Below, one piece after another: positions 1 to 7,865 of a DNA stretch of 30,238 nt (its first letter is position 1; each line of letters begins with the position of its first letter). This DNA comes from Candidatus Latescibacterota bacterium (GTDB lineage Bacteria > Latescibacterota > UBA2968 > GCA-2709665), in contig JAAXHE010000292.1 of assembly GCA_012271065.1 (NCBI GenBank), positions 1-30,238 on the forward strand, written 5' to 3'. The notes under the pieces were generated by a model that was given only the letters and a program-made list of their open reading frames with translations, was not told the DNA's origin and did no database searches. A program made the position numbers and the translations under genes.

Positions 1-1
1 T

Positions 2-652
2 CGTTATTACGCATCCGCGACGTTCATGCGGGACCGGGTATCGGAACGGACGCCCAGACACGCGCTTGTTCAACTGCTTTACAGCGGCGGTCACATTCGA
101 TACGGGACAAGCCGTTTCGAACTCTGCGGCGGATCGTTTGTCGAGAATACGATTCATATGGTGGATCTGCTCAGATTCTTCCTGGGCGACATCACGGAGG
201 TTTCCGCGTTTTATTTTTGGCGGAAGCCCGGTGAAGGTCCCGATCCCATCAACCTGCCCCATGTGTACGATGTGAATTACCGCTTCGAAAGCGGCGTCGT
301 GGCCAGTGTCACCACCTCGCGCGTGCTGACAAATGTGAACGCGTCCAGGCGGGAGGTGCTGGTGGTAGGTGACGATTCGCTGATGGAGTGGTCGGGGGAA
401 AGGGTTGTGGAAAACGGAGAGACGGTTTTCGAGTCACCCGGCGCGGACAATCCGTTCGCCAGCCAGGCGCGTGAATTTGTCCACGCGATCGGTTCGGGCG
501 ACGCGTCGGGACTGAGAAACGGGTACCCGCAGGCGTTGAACAGTCTGGCCGCGGTGCTGGGCGCGAACGCGTCTGCCGCCGAAGGGGGAGCGCTGATACG
601 GCTGGACGATTTTTTGGCGGGAGCTGACGGGAGGCGGGATCGCATCCCTTAG
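2..652 (+). CDS. Gfo/Idh/MocA-family oxidoreductase, C-terminal part (5' end outside window)
   Basis: Partial gene. The reading frame is open to the first complete codon of the window and stops with TAG at 650-652, leaving 216 residues. The first ATG (26) lies inside a fold segment, so it is not taken as the true start. The visible part fits the C-terminal alpha/beta domain of Gfo/Idh/MocA dehydrogenases: a GGSFVENTIHMVDLLRF block resembles the family's GGG-hxxxxxHxhDLhRh signature, whose His and Asp line the sugar-binding pocket. The N-terminal Rossmann domain with its NAD(P)-binding GxGxxG and EKP motifs is missing because of the window edge. Such enzymes oxidise or reduce sugars, inositols and related polyols; the substrate cannot be read from this part. 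A mannonate dehydratase-like gene about 6 kb downstream fits a sugar-acid context. Confidence 0.82.
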   Translation, partial: RYYASATFMRDRVSERTPRHALVQLLYSGGHIRYGTSRFELCGGSFVENTIHMVDLLRFFLGDITEVSAFYFWRKPGEGPDPINLPHVYDVNYRFESGVVASVTTSRVLTNVNASRREVLVVGDDSLMEWSGERVVENGETVFESPGADNPFASQAREFVHAIGSGDASGLRNGYPQALNSLAAVLGANASAAEGGALIRLDDFLAGADGRRDRIP

Positions 653-698
653 GATACGGTCGCGGCGCCCGACGGTTCTGGACACGGGGGTGGAGTCG

Positions 699-1166
699 AT
701 GGATGAAATCAGGTATTTTACGCCGCTGGAGGCCAATCGGACGCTGCCGCTGGTGAAGCGCATTGTCGCCGACATCCAGGCATCCGGACGCCGGCTGAGG
801 CAGTTGGCCGGGGAACTCGGTCCTGCAGCGGCCGACGATGCCGAGATCAGGAAGCTGATTGGGTCGTTGAATGAGTTCTTCGAGGAACTGGAGGGCATCG
901 GTTGTTCGTATAAAGATCCCAATTTCAACCTCGGCCTCGTTGATTTCCCCGCCGTGATCGACGGCGAGGAGGTGCTTCTGTGCTGGCGAAGCGATGAGCC
1001 GGCAGTCACGCATTATCACGGCCCCATGGAGGGTTATCAGGGGCGCAAACGGATTCCCGATGAATTGCTTCGGGAACCCGGAACGGAACACGGAGAGGAG
1101 CAGGAGGATGACGGTTCAGGAACTGGTGAGCCGGTTTCCCGAGATCCCGGCCGATCTGCGCAGTGA
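699..1166 (+). CDS. DUF2203 family protein
   Basis: A 155-residue protein. The opening YFTPLEANRTLPLVKRIV and the later segment LVDFPAVIDGEEVLLCW followed by a Glu-Pro and a His-Tyr pair match what is known of DUF2203, a small mostly helical family without assigned function. The helical first half (about residues 10-70) is rich in Leu, Arg and Glu. ATG 699 is preferred over the in-frame GTG at 690 because it gives the family's short lead before YFT; a GGGGTGGAG stretch lies just upstream with tight spacing. The last 20 residues are hydrophilic and overlap the next gene by 59 bases, which suggests translational coupling and a tail under little constraint. Function unknown. Confidence 0.78.
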   Translation: MDEIRYFTPLEANRTLPLVKRIVADIQASGRRLRQLAGELGPAAADDAEIRKLIGSLNEFFEELEGIGCSYKDPNFNLGLVDFPAVIDGEEVLLCWRSDEPAVTHYHGPMEGYQGRKRIPDELLREPGTEHGEEQEDDGSGTGEPVSRDPGRSAQ

Positions 1167-1446
1167 ACCGCTGCTGGCGGCGTTCGCGGACGCGTTTGAA
1201 GCGCAACTGGAAGTTGCACACAAGCCCAGCGCATGCGCGGAGGAACACGACGCGGGCAATCATTTCTATCTGAAACTGATCGGGCCCATCGACATCTACC
1301 GGTACGGACTGTACGACCGCGAGCGGGTGCTGAAAGAGATCGGGCAACTGGTTGAAGGCCATCGGGCGGATCCCGACGGGTTTGCCCGCGGGCTGCTGCC
1401 GGAACAGGTTGCGCGGCAGGAGGTCAGAGGACCGGGCTGTGGATAG
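1108..1446 (+). CDS. Small hypothetical protein (112 aa)
   Basis: Not recognised as a named family. It is a soluble, acidic 112-residue protein with no signal peptide or membrane segment. The most structured-looking part is residues 45-85, with an aromatic-rich stretch (NHFYLKLIGPIDIYRYGLYD) followed by a helix. ATG 1108 is chosen because GGAGAGGAG lies 7 bases upstream and AGGAGG directly abuts it; upstream starts in the frame sit inside DUF2203 coding sequence. It overlaps DUF2203 by 59 bases and the amidase by 8 bases, so the three genes are almost certainly co-transcribed. The Cys-Gly end (GPGC G) looks like a chance C-terminus. Confidence 0.62.
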   Translation: MTVQELVSRFPEIPADLRSEPLLAAFADAFEAQLEVAHKPSACAEEHDAGNHFYLKLIGPIDIYRYGLYDRERVLKEIGQLVEGHRADPDGFARGLLPEQVARQEVRGPGCG

Positions 1447-2845
1447 GCCGAAGCCCTCGCTTCACTTTCTGACGGCGACGGAACTCGCCGGGATGTACCG
1501 CGGCGGGCAGGTTTCGCCCGTGGCGGTAACCGAAGCATATCTGGAACGGATCCATCGGTATCAGCCCGGCACGAATGCCTTCATTACGGTAACCGCAGAT
1601 CGCGCGCGGGCGGACGCGGAAGCCGCGGAAATGGCGCTCCGGTCCGGCAACGATTTAGGTCCGCTGCACGGCGTCCCGATCGCCTTGAAGGACCTGTGCG
1701 ATACCGCCGGCATACGAACGACTTCAGGAGCCCTGGCCAGGCAGGACTGCGTGCCGGCGACCTCCTCTACGGTGGCGAAGCGCCTTGCGCGGGCAGGGAC
1801 GGTGTTGCTGGGCAAGACGAACCTTGTGGAGTATGCCTTCGGTCCGTATGGAATCAACCCTCACTTCGGCACGCCTCCGAATCCGTGGGACCCGGAGCGG
1901 GTTCCCGGCGGCTCCAGCAGCGGATCCGGCCTGGCCGTCGCGGCCGGTCTGGCCGCAGCCGCGATCGGAACGGACACCGGCGGATCGGTTCGTATTCCCG
2001 CGGCGTACTGCGGCGTCGTCGGTCTCAAGACGACAACGGGTCGTATCGGTACGGGGGGCGTGATGCCGCTTTCCTGGACGCTGGATACGATCGGGCCCAT
2101 GGCCAGATGCGTTGAGGACGCCGCGCTGATGTATGTGGCGATCGCAGGCGCCGAGGCCGGTGATGCCACTGCCCACGATCTGCCGGTCGGCGACGTCACG
2201 GGCGACTTGAAGAAGGGTGTCAGGGGTCTGCGGCTCGCGGTGGTCCGCGAGCCGTTCTTCAATGGCGCGGATCCCGAGGTCGTCTCGCTTGTGGATGACG
2301 CGATTCAGGTCCTGGGCAGCCTGGGCGCAAACGTGAGGGAGATGACGTTTCCGGAGGCGGTTCAGGCCGAGAGAGAGGAAGATAACCTCAGGCTTCTGCG
2401 GACCGAGGCGGTTGTCGTCCACCGCGAGGCATTGACGGAAGCGCCGGATTCATTCGGCTCAGTCGTCCGCGCGCGTCTTCAGGTCGAGCCGGGATTGCTG
2501 GCCGTCGATCTTGCGGAGATTCAGCGCAAGAGAGCCGAAATGATGCGGACGGCGGCTGCGAGGCTGGCAGACGTCGAGGCCGTCGCCGGTCCCACGATGT
2601 TGTCGCCCGCACCGCGTCTGCGCGATCTGGATCGGGGCGAGCCGCACCGTTTGCTCACGCGGCTTGTAAACTGGCTGGGTCTGTGCGCGGTATCCGTACC
2701 CTGCGGGTTTACCTCTCAGGGGCTTCCGGTGGGCCTGCAGCTGACCGGCAAGCCGTACGACGAGGCGACGATTCTTCGGCTGGCCTATGCATACGAACAG
2801 GCGACGGACTGGCGGGCGGCGCACCCGCCCGACTATTCGCTTTAA
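1439..2845 (+). CDS. Amidase signature (AS) family enzyme, GatA-like
   Basis: A 468-residue serine amidase, near the usual length for the family. It hydrolyses a carboxamide to an acid and ammonia, or acts as a GatA-type amidotransferase subunit. The Ser-cisSer-Lys triad is complete: Lys84 in LHGVPIALKDL, Ser159 in the GGSSSGSG loop and nucleophile Ser183 in TDTGGS. The 75- and 24-residue spacings equal those of Staphylococcus aureus GatA (K79/S154/S178). GTG 1439 is chosen because AGAGG lies 8 bases upstream and the overlap with the previous stop is short; the frame runs upstream, but only through the preceding gene. No gatB or gatC is in the window, so a catabolic amidase is more likely than tRNA amidation. 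The neighbouring formamidase-like and amidohydrolase genes agree. Confidence 0.9.
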   Translation: MDRPKPSLHFLTATELAGMYRGGQVSPVAVTEAYLERIHRYQPGTNAFITVTADRARADAEAAEMALRSGNDLGPLHGVPIALKDLCDTAGIRTTSGALARQDCVPATSSTVAKRLARAGTVLLGKTNLVEYAFGPYGINPHFGTPPNPWDPERVPGGSSSGSGLAVAAGLAAAAIGTDTGGSVRIPAAYCGVVGLKTTTGRIGTGGVMPLSWTLDTIGPMARCVEDAALMYVAIAGAEAGDATAHDLPVGDVTGDLKKGVRGLRLAVVREPFFNGADPEVVSLVDDAIQVLGSLGANVREMTFPEAVQAEREEDNLRLLRTEAVVVHREALTEAPDSFGSVVRARLQVEPGLLAVDLAEIQRKRAEMMRTAAARLADVEAVAGPTMLSPAPRLRDLDRGEPHRLLTRLVNWLGLCAVSVPCGFTSQGLPVGLQLTGKPYDEATILRLAYAYEQATDWRAAHPPDYSL

Positions 2846-2915
2846 TGGCGTCGTTGGCGCATCAGTTGACAATTGGGAATCAATACGGAGACTCAAAAGT
2901 AGAGGGGAGCGCGAT

Positions 2916-4502
2916 ATGCTGGTGGGCTACGTGAGTGATGAGCGATACATCGCGTTGTCCGATGTGGCTCTTGAGTTCAGAGACGCGTCGGGAAACGCGG
3001 TGCCTGCACGTTCTTCGGCGTCGGGTGCGGTATATGCGGACGTTGTGCCCGGGTCGTATCAGGTGGTTCTGGCGCTGAACGGGTACGGATCGAAGATCGT
3101 CAATATGGAGGTAAAGCCGGATGAACCCCATCAGTTTCGTCTGTTGAAGGACTGCCTCATGGGCTACGTATGGCCCAAGTGCGTCAAGTCGGGCGATCGC
3201 TCCGAATTCCGTGTGCATTCACACGAACAGTACAAGCTTGAATTGTGGCGTTACGGCTGGGAAAAGGAACTCATCAGGCCCATCGGGTGGTACGACGAGC
3301 ACGGTCCGCGGGCCACCGTGCAGTTGACGCCCGACGGCGACTATACGCAGGTAGGCGCACAGTGGAACAAATTCGGATATACCAGCCCCGGTCATAAACA
3401 GCTGGTAACGGCGCCCGAACGGTCCGGTCTCTACTATTTTCACGCCAAAACCGAATCCGGCTTGTTCTTTTCGTTTCCGTGGGTTGTGGCGCCGGCGGAG
3501 CCACGGGCTAGCGTGGCCGTGCTGGCGTCGGACATCAACTGGAACTGCTATAACAACTTCGGCGGGCGCAGCAACTATATCCACCCGGACAGGATGCCGC
3601 CCACACCGACCATCAATGCCCGGCTCGAGCTGAAACGCTACACCGATCCGGAGCACGTCAATTACGATGCGGAGGAGTATCTGCCGCTTTCCTTTGAACG
3701 CCCCGAGCCGATCAATGTCGTACCGGAGGATGAACAGGTAACCGATCCGATCGAGGGCCGGGCGCCGAATCACGTGGCGCCGGCGGAATGGCGGTTGATG
3801 GGCTGGCTCGAGCGGGAAGGATTCGAGTACGACCTCTACTCGGAAACCCAACTGCATTTCGGAGCGCTCAATCTGGACGATTACGCCGTATTGATTCTGG
3901 GGCCCCATCCCGAATACTGGTCCGCGAGGATGTATTACGAAGTGAAGGACTGGGTATTCAACCGGGGCGGGAGGTTGATGTATCTGGGCGGCAACGGGCT
4001 GAACTGCGAGGTGGAATTCCCGGACGCGGACAGGATGATCGTACACAACGGAAACCTGCGGCAGAAGCGGGACGGAGGATTTGAAAGCCGCATGCACATG
4101 CGTCAGGAGTCCGAGGCCAACCTGCTCGGGGTGGTATTTTCCGATGCAGGCATCATGACGGCGGCGCCGTATCGGGCTGTCGACGCCGGCCACTGGGCAT
4201 TCGACGGCACGGGTCTCGCCGACGGGGACATCTTCGGTCGAGAGTGTCAGCACATGCGAATTCCGGGCGGAGCGTCGGGGCACGAAACGGACAAGATCTC
4301 GCCCAGGTTCTCACCCGAAAACGTGAAGCTGCTCGCCCGCGGGACCAACGACAACGACGGGGGCGCCCATATGGTCATTCACGAGCCCGATGGCGGCGGC
4401 GCCGTCTTTTCGACGGGGTCGATCACCTATATCAGTTCCCTTCTGGTCAGCGAGGAACTCTCCCGGCTGACGGGCAACGTGCTGAGGCGTTTCCTGGTGT
4501 AG
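2916..4502 (+). CDS. N,N-dimethylformamidase beta subunit-like protein
   Basis: A 528-residue protein resembling the large (beta) subunit of N,N-dimethylformamidase, an iron enzyme that hydrolyses small amides. Residues 1-65 look like a beta-sandwich (carboxypeptidase-regulatory or transthyretin-like), ending in a VPGSYQVVLALNGY pattern. The rest carries family blocks SDINWNCYNNFGGRSNY (about 206-221), LILGPHPEYWS (326-336) and a glutaminase-like flavodoxin-type core. His331 and Glu333 in HPEYW, Tyr212, and Tyr250 or Tyr255 are placed like the His/Glu and two Tyr reported around the iron in the Paracoccus enzyme; this mapping is by spacing from memory. It is shorter than the roughly 760-residue characterised protein, and no alpha-subunit gene is adjacent. 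ATG 2916 follows GAGGGGAG. The true substrate is unknown. Confidence 0.78.
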   Translation: MLVGYVSDERYIALSDVALEFRDASGNAVPARSSASGAVYADVVPGSYQVVLALNGYGSKIVNMEVKPDEPHQFRLLKDCLMGYVWPKCVKSGDRSEFRVHSHEQYKLELWRYGWEKELIRPIGWYDEHGPRATVQLTPDGDYTQVGAQWNKFGYTSPGHKQLVTAPERSGLYYFHAKTESGLFFSFPWVVAPAEPRASVAVLASDINWNCYNNFGGRSNYIHPDRMPPTPTINARLELKRYTDPEHVNYDAEEYLPLSFERPEPINVVPEDEQVTDPIEGRAPNHVAPAEWRLMGWLEREGFEYDLYSETQLHFGALNLDDYAVLILGPHPEYWSARMYYEVKDWVFNRGGRLMYLGGNGLNCEVEFPDADRMIVHNGNLRQKRDGGFESRMHMRQESEANLLGVVFSDAGIMTAAPYRAVDAGHWAFDGTGLADGDIFGRECQHMRIPGGASGHETDKISPRFSPENVKLLARGTNDNDGGAHMVIHEPDGGGAVFSTGSITYISSLLVSEELSRLTGNVLRRFLV

Positions 4503-4539
4503 CGTCCGGCGTCCACACGAAATGCAAACGGAGCGCGGC

Positions 4540-5442
4540 ATGCTTTTCGACACGCATACGAATCTGCTGTGGTATCCGGACCATCTGTCGGATGATTTCA
4601 TCGAGACCGCGCTTGCGGCCAAGAAGGCGAAGATGCGATTGTCGCCCGACGTGTACTATGCCGACGACGCCAGTGACGAGCGCAACGCGTTCGACGCCAG
4701 GCCCGAGCAGTTGCTGGAGGCCACGGAAGACTGCGACCGCGCCATCGTGTTCGGCCTGCGTGCGCCGCACGTGGGAATCGACGTGCCCCAGGAACTGGTC
4801 GCCGGATTCGCGGACGAAAACCAGGAACGGTTCTTTGGCTGGTGTTCGGTCAACCCGAACGACGCGGATTGTATCGACCAACTGGTATACTACGTGGAAG
4901 ACCTCGGGCTGCGGGGGCTCAAGGTGGCGCCGATCTACCAGAACTGGGACCCCCAGGATCCCCGTCACCTGCCGTTCTTCAAGAAGGCGGAATCGCTGGG
5001 TATACCCTTGAATATCCACCAGGGAACGTCGTTCGTCCGTTTCGGCCCGTTGAAGTACGCGAACCCGATTCAGCTCGAGGATATCGCAATTGCGTGTCCG
5101 GATCTCCGCATCGTCATTTCCCACATGGGGCATCCGTGGGAAGATGAATGCGTGGTGCTCATTCGGAAGCATCCCAACCTCTACTCGAACGTATCCGCGC
5201 TCCACTACCGGCCGCGGCGGCACTACCAGGCCTTCATGTCGGCGATCGAATACGGCGTGGAGCACAAGCTGATATTCGGATCCGATTTTCCGTCGGCGAC
5301 GGCGGCGCAGGTCATTGCCGGGCAGTGGAAGGTGAATGACGTGGTGAGTGGGACGAATTTCCCCACGGTCCCCGACGAGGTGATCCACAATATCATCTAC
5401 GAGAACTGGAAACTTGCCCTTCCGGAATATATCGGACGATGA
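4540..5442 (+). CDS. Amidohydrolase family 2 (TIM-barrel metal-dependent hydrolase), variant metal motif
   Basis: A 300-residue protein of the amidohydrolase-2 / ACMSD-like group, which hydrolyses or decarboxylates cyclic acids, lactones and amides at a divalent metal. Barrel landmarks in order: FDTHTN at residues 3-8, NIHQGTS, ISHMGHPW and FGSDFP near the C-terminus, where the Asp is the expected metal or general-base residue. The first motif is normally DxHxH; here the second His is Asn8, so one ligand is changed. ATG 4540 is preferred over ATG 4522 because CGGAG lies 6 bases upstream and it puts the first barrel strand at the N-terminus. It starts 37 bases after the formamidase-like gene, so the two may act in sequence on an amide. 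Confidence 0.82.
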   Translation: MLFDTHTNLLWYPDHLSDDFIETALAAKKAKMRLSPDVYYADDASDERNAFDARPEQLLEATEDCDRAIVFGLRAPHVGIDVPQELVAGFADENQERFFGWCSVNPNDADCIDQLVYYVEDLGLRGLKVAPIYQNWDPQDPRHLPFFKKAESLGIPLNIHQGTSFVRFGPLKYANPIQLEDIAIACPDLRIVISHMGHPWEDECVVLIRKHPNLYSNVSALHYRPRRHYQAFMSAIEYGVEHKLIFGSDFPSATAAQVIAGQWKVNDVVSGTNFPTVPDEVIHNIIYENWKLALPEYIGR

Positions 5443-5467
5443 ATCCTTATCACAATGAGAGGCCTTG

Positions 5468-6709
5468 ATGAGCCGATTGTATTACAGCGAAGAGGGGCGG
5501 GTAATGCCGTCGCTGTGCGAGGAGTTGACGACGTTTCGGCGGGCTCGCAAGACACTCGCGTTACCGGCCACGGACGCGCCGGGGATGGTCTATATCCTCG
5601 CCCGGCCCTATCCCGAGAACAAAGCCCCGCTTCGGGTGGCCGTGAACGGCAGGGAGGTCATCGCGTTCGAGCCCGATCGGCCCGGCGCGTATTCCTGGTA
5701 TGAACTTCCGGTGTCAGATTTAAGGGCCGGCGACAACACCTTCGAACTGTGGACCGACGGGACGGCGATGGATGGCTGGTCCCTCGCGATGGAAGCGGGC
5801 CGCGCCGAAACCGGCAGCGGGGTCAGCGACGACGGCGGCGAGACCTGGCGGAGCGAACGGATGGGCTATCTCAACGCGGTCCTGGGCGAATACGTCGTCC
5901 GCGTGCGGCTTTCCGAGGGAGAGGACCCGCCGCCTCCCGCCATGGTCTGGGAGGTCGCGGAGTCGCCCAGGCTGCTGTCGTTGAGGCGTTTGCTGCCGCC
6001 GGTCGCAAGAGACCAGGGACCGCTGATCAACCGGGTCCGTGCCTTATCGTCCTGGCTGGCGTCCAGCTGGGAGCATACCAATTCACTCAGGGCGGGTCAA
6101 TACGCGCCGTGGGACGCGGAAACCCTGCTCGCGTGGGCTCCCCGGCAAGCCGGGCATAATGGAAAACGCCCGGTGGCGATGTGCGTCCACTACGCAGCCG
6201 CTTTCGTGAGCTGCGCCCAGGCGGCGGGCATCCCGGCCCGGTGCGCTGTACTCACCGAGGCGGTCAACGGCTTCAACGGGCATTTCGTGGCCGAGGTCTG
6301 GTTCGATGAGGCCGGCAAGTGGGCGGTGGTGGATCCGAACACCGATGCCCTCTTCATCAGGCACGGCGAACCCATGTCGATGGGCGAGGTGCAGGCCACG
6401 GGAGAAGACCTGACGACCCACATAGAATACGGGCCCGGCTCGGAGTACCAGCAGACGTTTCCGCATATGGTTGAATTCGCCCGGGAGAACCTGGAGAAGG
6501 GGGTGTGTTTCGGGCACCGGAGCGTGTGGTTCCGGAGCGACCTGCTGGGGCGACCGGAGTTTTCGCCGCCCGCGCACGGTTCTCTGAGCTACTGCGAGAC
6601 CGGCCTGGTCTGGGAGCAACGCGACCTGGCGGCGGGGTTCGGGATGTTTCCGTTCTTCGGCGACGAGGGGTACTTCGATGCCCCCCCGGCGGGATTGGGT
6701 GAAAGCTGA
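5468..6709 (+). CDS. Transglutaminase-like (papain-fold) protein with N-terminal jelly-roll domain
   Basis: A 413-residue protein. The transglutaminase-like core is at about residues 185-300 with a complete triad: Cys239 in AMCVHYAAAF, His272 in NGHFVAEVW and Asp289 in VVDPN. Such bacterial domains are usually proteases, amidases or peptide N-glycanase-like hydrolases. The N-terminal part (about 38-150) has a beta-rich pattern like a galactose-binding jelly roll, including LRVAVNGREV and a Trp-rich stretch, so a carbohydrate-linked substrate is possible. No signal peptide is visible, so it appears cytoplasmic. ATG 5468 follows AGAGG by 5 bases; the in-frame TTG three bases earlier is less likely. 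It lies 25 bases after the amidohydrolase, in the same run. Confidence 0.83.
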   Translation: MSRLYYSEEGRVMPSLCEELTTFRRARKTLALPATDAPGMVYILARPYPENKAPLRVAVNGREVIAFEPDRPGAYSWYELPVSDLRAGDNTFELWTDGTAMDGWSLAMEAGRAETGSGVSDDGGETWRSERMGYLNAVLGEYVVRVRLSEGEDPPPPAMVWEVAESPRLLSLRRLLPPVARDQGPLINRVRALSSWLASSWEHTNSLRAGQYAPWDAETLLAWAPRQAGHNGKRPVAMCVHYAAAFVSCAQAAGIPARCAVLTEAVNGFNGHFVAEVWFDEAGKWAVVDPNTDALFIRHGEPMSMGEVQATGEDLTTHIEYGPGSEYQQTFPHMVEFARENLEKGVCFGHRSVWFRSDLLGRPEFSPPAHGSLSYCETGLVWEQRDLAAGFGMFPFFGDEGYFDAPPAGLGES

Positions 6710-6773
6710 AGCGTCGACCCACGACGGTGCTCGCGGCGTCGCAAAACGAAATTATCGCCATGAAAGGTGTCTC

Positions 6774-7799
6774 GTGATCAAAATCGGCACACGGATCGAT
6801 CCGGGTTGGCTGGACCGGCCGCAGGATCTGAGGTTCTTGAGGCAGATCGGCGTGGATGTGGTGGACGTGACGCTGGATATCTTCCCGGGCTATAAGGAGT
6901 CCGGTCAACTCCACCGCGAAAGCGTGCAGGCAGTGGTGGAAGTCGTGGACGGCGCCGGCCTGAAGATCGAGAGGGCGAATTCCACGAACGCCTTTTCACG
7001 CGCGATTTTTATGGATGAACCGGGAGCCGGAGAGGAACTGGATCGCCTTGTGGCCAACGTCGCGCTATGCGGGGAATACGGCTTTCCCGTCGTCGGGATA
7101 CAGTGTTTTCAGGCGGCCCAGTTCGGCGGGTTTCCTCGGGGCGTGTTCGAGTGGGTGGAGGGCCGCGGCGGCTATCGGCACCTGAAGGTCGACTTGCGCG
7201 ACGCGCTGAACAGGCCGGCGCCCGACGGCGCCCCCACGCACGAGGAACTATGGGAGCGTACGCTCGAAATCTTCCGCGCGACGGCGCCCGTCGCCGAAGC
7301 CGCGGGCACACGTGTCGCAATGCACGGGAACGACCCTCCCGTGCCCAGCCTGTATGGCGTGCCGCAGGTCCTGTACGATTTCGCGGCATTCGACCGGCTG
7401 TTCTCGGAGGTACCGTCGCCCGCAAACGGGATGACCTTCTGCGTGGGTACACGGTACGAGTCGGGCGAAGACGTTTTCGAGGGAATCAGGCGATTCGGGG
7501 AACAGGGAAAGATTTTTCACGCGCATTTTCGAAACGTGCGGGGAACCATTCCCGCAACCGGAGGATATGAAGAGGTGATTCCGGACGAAGGAGACCTGAA
7601 CATGTTTCAGGTGGTCCGGGCATTGCACGACGTCGGGTTTGATGGCGCCATCGACTACGATCACATCATGGAACTGGCGGGCGATGAGGAAGGGCGGGCC
7701 TATATTGCGTTTTGCGTGGGTCAGATGCACGGGTTCCTTCAAGCGCTGGAGACAGAGCCGCAGAATCGGCCGCGCGGGAGCGATTCAGCAGTCCGATGA
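6774..7799 (+). CDS. Mannonate dehydratase-like TIM-barrel protein
   Basis: A 341-residue relative of UxuA, which dehydrates D-mannonate to 2-keto-3-deoxygluconate. Metal-site blocks appear in order: AMHGNDPPVPSLYGVP (His184), MTFCVGT (Cys223), HAHFRNVRG (His251) and YDHIM (Asp296-His297). Their spacing closely follows the His/Cys/His/Asp-His set of characterised mannonate dehydratases. The usual RPDHG at the last site is DYDHI here, so the Arg next to the catalytic Asp-His is lost, and the protein is shorter than typical UxuA. A related sugar acid, or an epimerase or isomerase role, is therefore possible. GTG 6774 is chosen because AGGTG lies 5 bases upstream and it begins just before the first barrel strand. 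It is in line with the transglutaminase gene. Confidence 0.78.
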   Translation: MIKIGTRIDPGWLDRPQDLRFLRQIGVDVVDVTLDIFPGYKESGQLHRESVQAVVEVVDGAGLKIERANSTNAFSRAIFMDEPGAGEELDRLVANVALCGEYGFPVVGIQCFQAAQFGGFPRGVFEWVEGRGGYRHLKVDLRDALNRPAPDGAPTHEELWERTLEIFRATAPVAEAAGTRVAMHGNDPPVPSLYGVPQVLYDFAAFDRLFSEVPSPANGMTFCVGTRYESGEDVFEGIRRFGEQGKIFHAHFRNVRGTIPATGGYEEVIPDEGDLNMFQVVRALHDVGFDGAIDYDHIMELAGDEEGRAYIAFCVGQMHGFLQALETEPQNRPRGSDSAVR

Positions 7800-7865
7800 T
7801 AACGGCCGTCCGGCCCGTTGCGCACGTGCCTGAACATATCGCGGAGCGCCTTGAAGGCGAAGACA

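Noticed and set aside
65..91. Selenocysteine, frameshift or pseudogene in the Gfo/Idh fragment
   Set aside because: The frame is intact from the window edge to a normal stop. The missing N-terminus is explained by the window boundary.
2866..2894. TTGACA before the formamidase-like gene as a promoter
   Set aside because: No -10-like hexamer lies 16-18 bases downstream (the region reads GAGACT), so it is probably chance.
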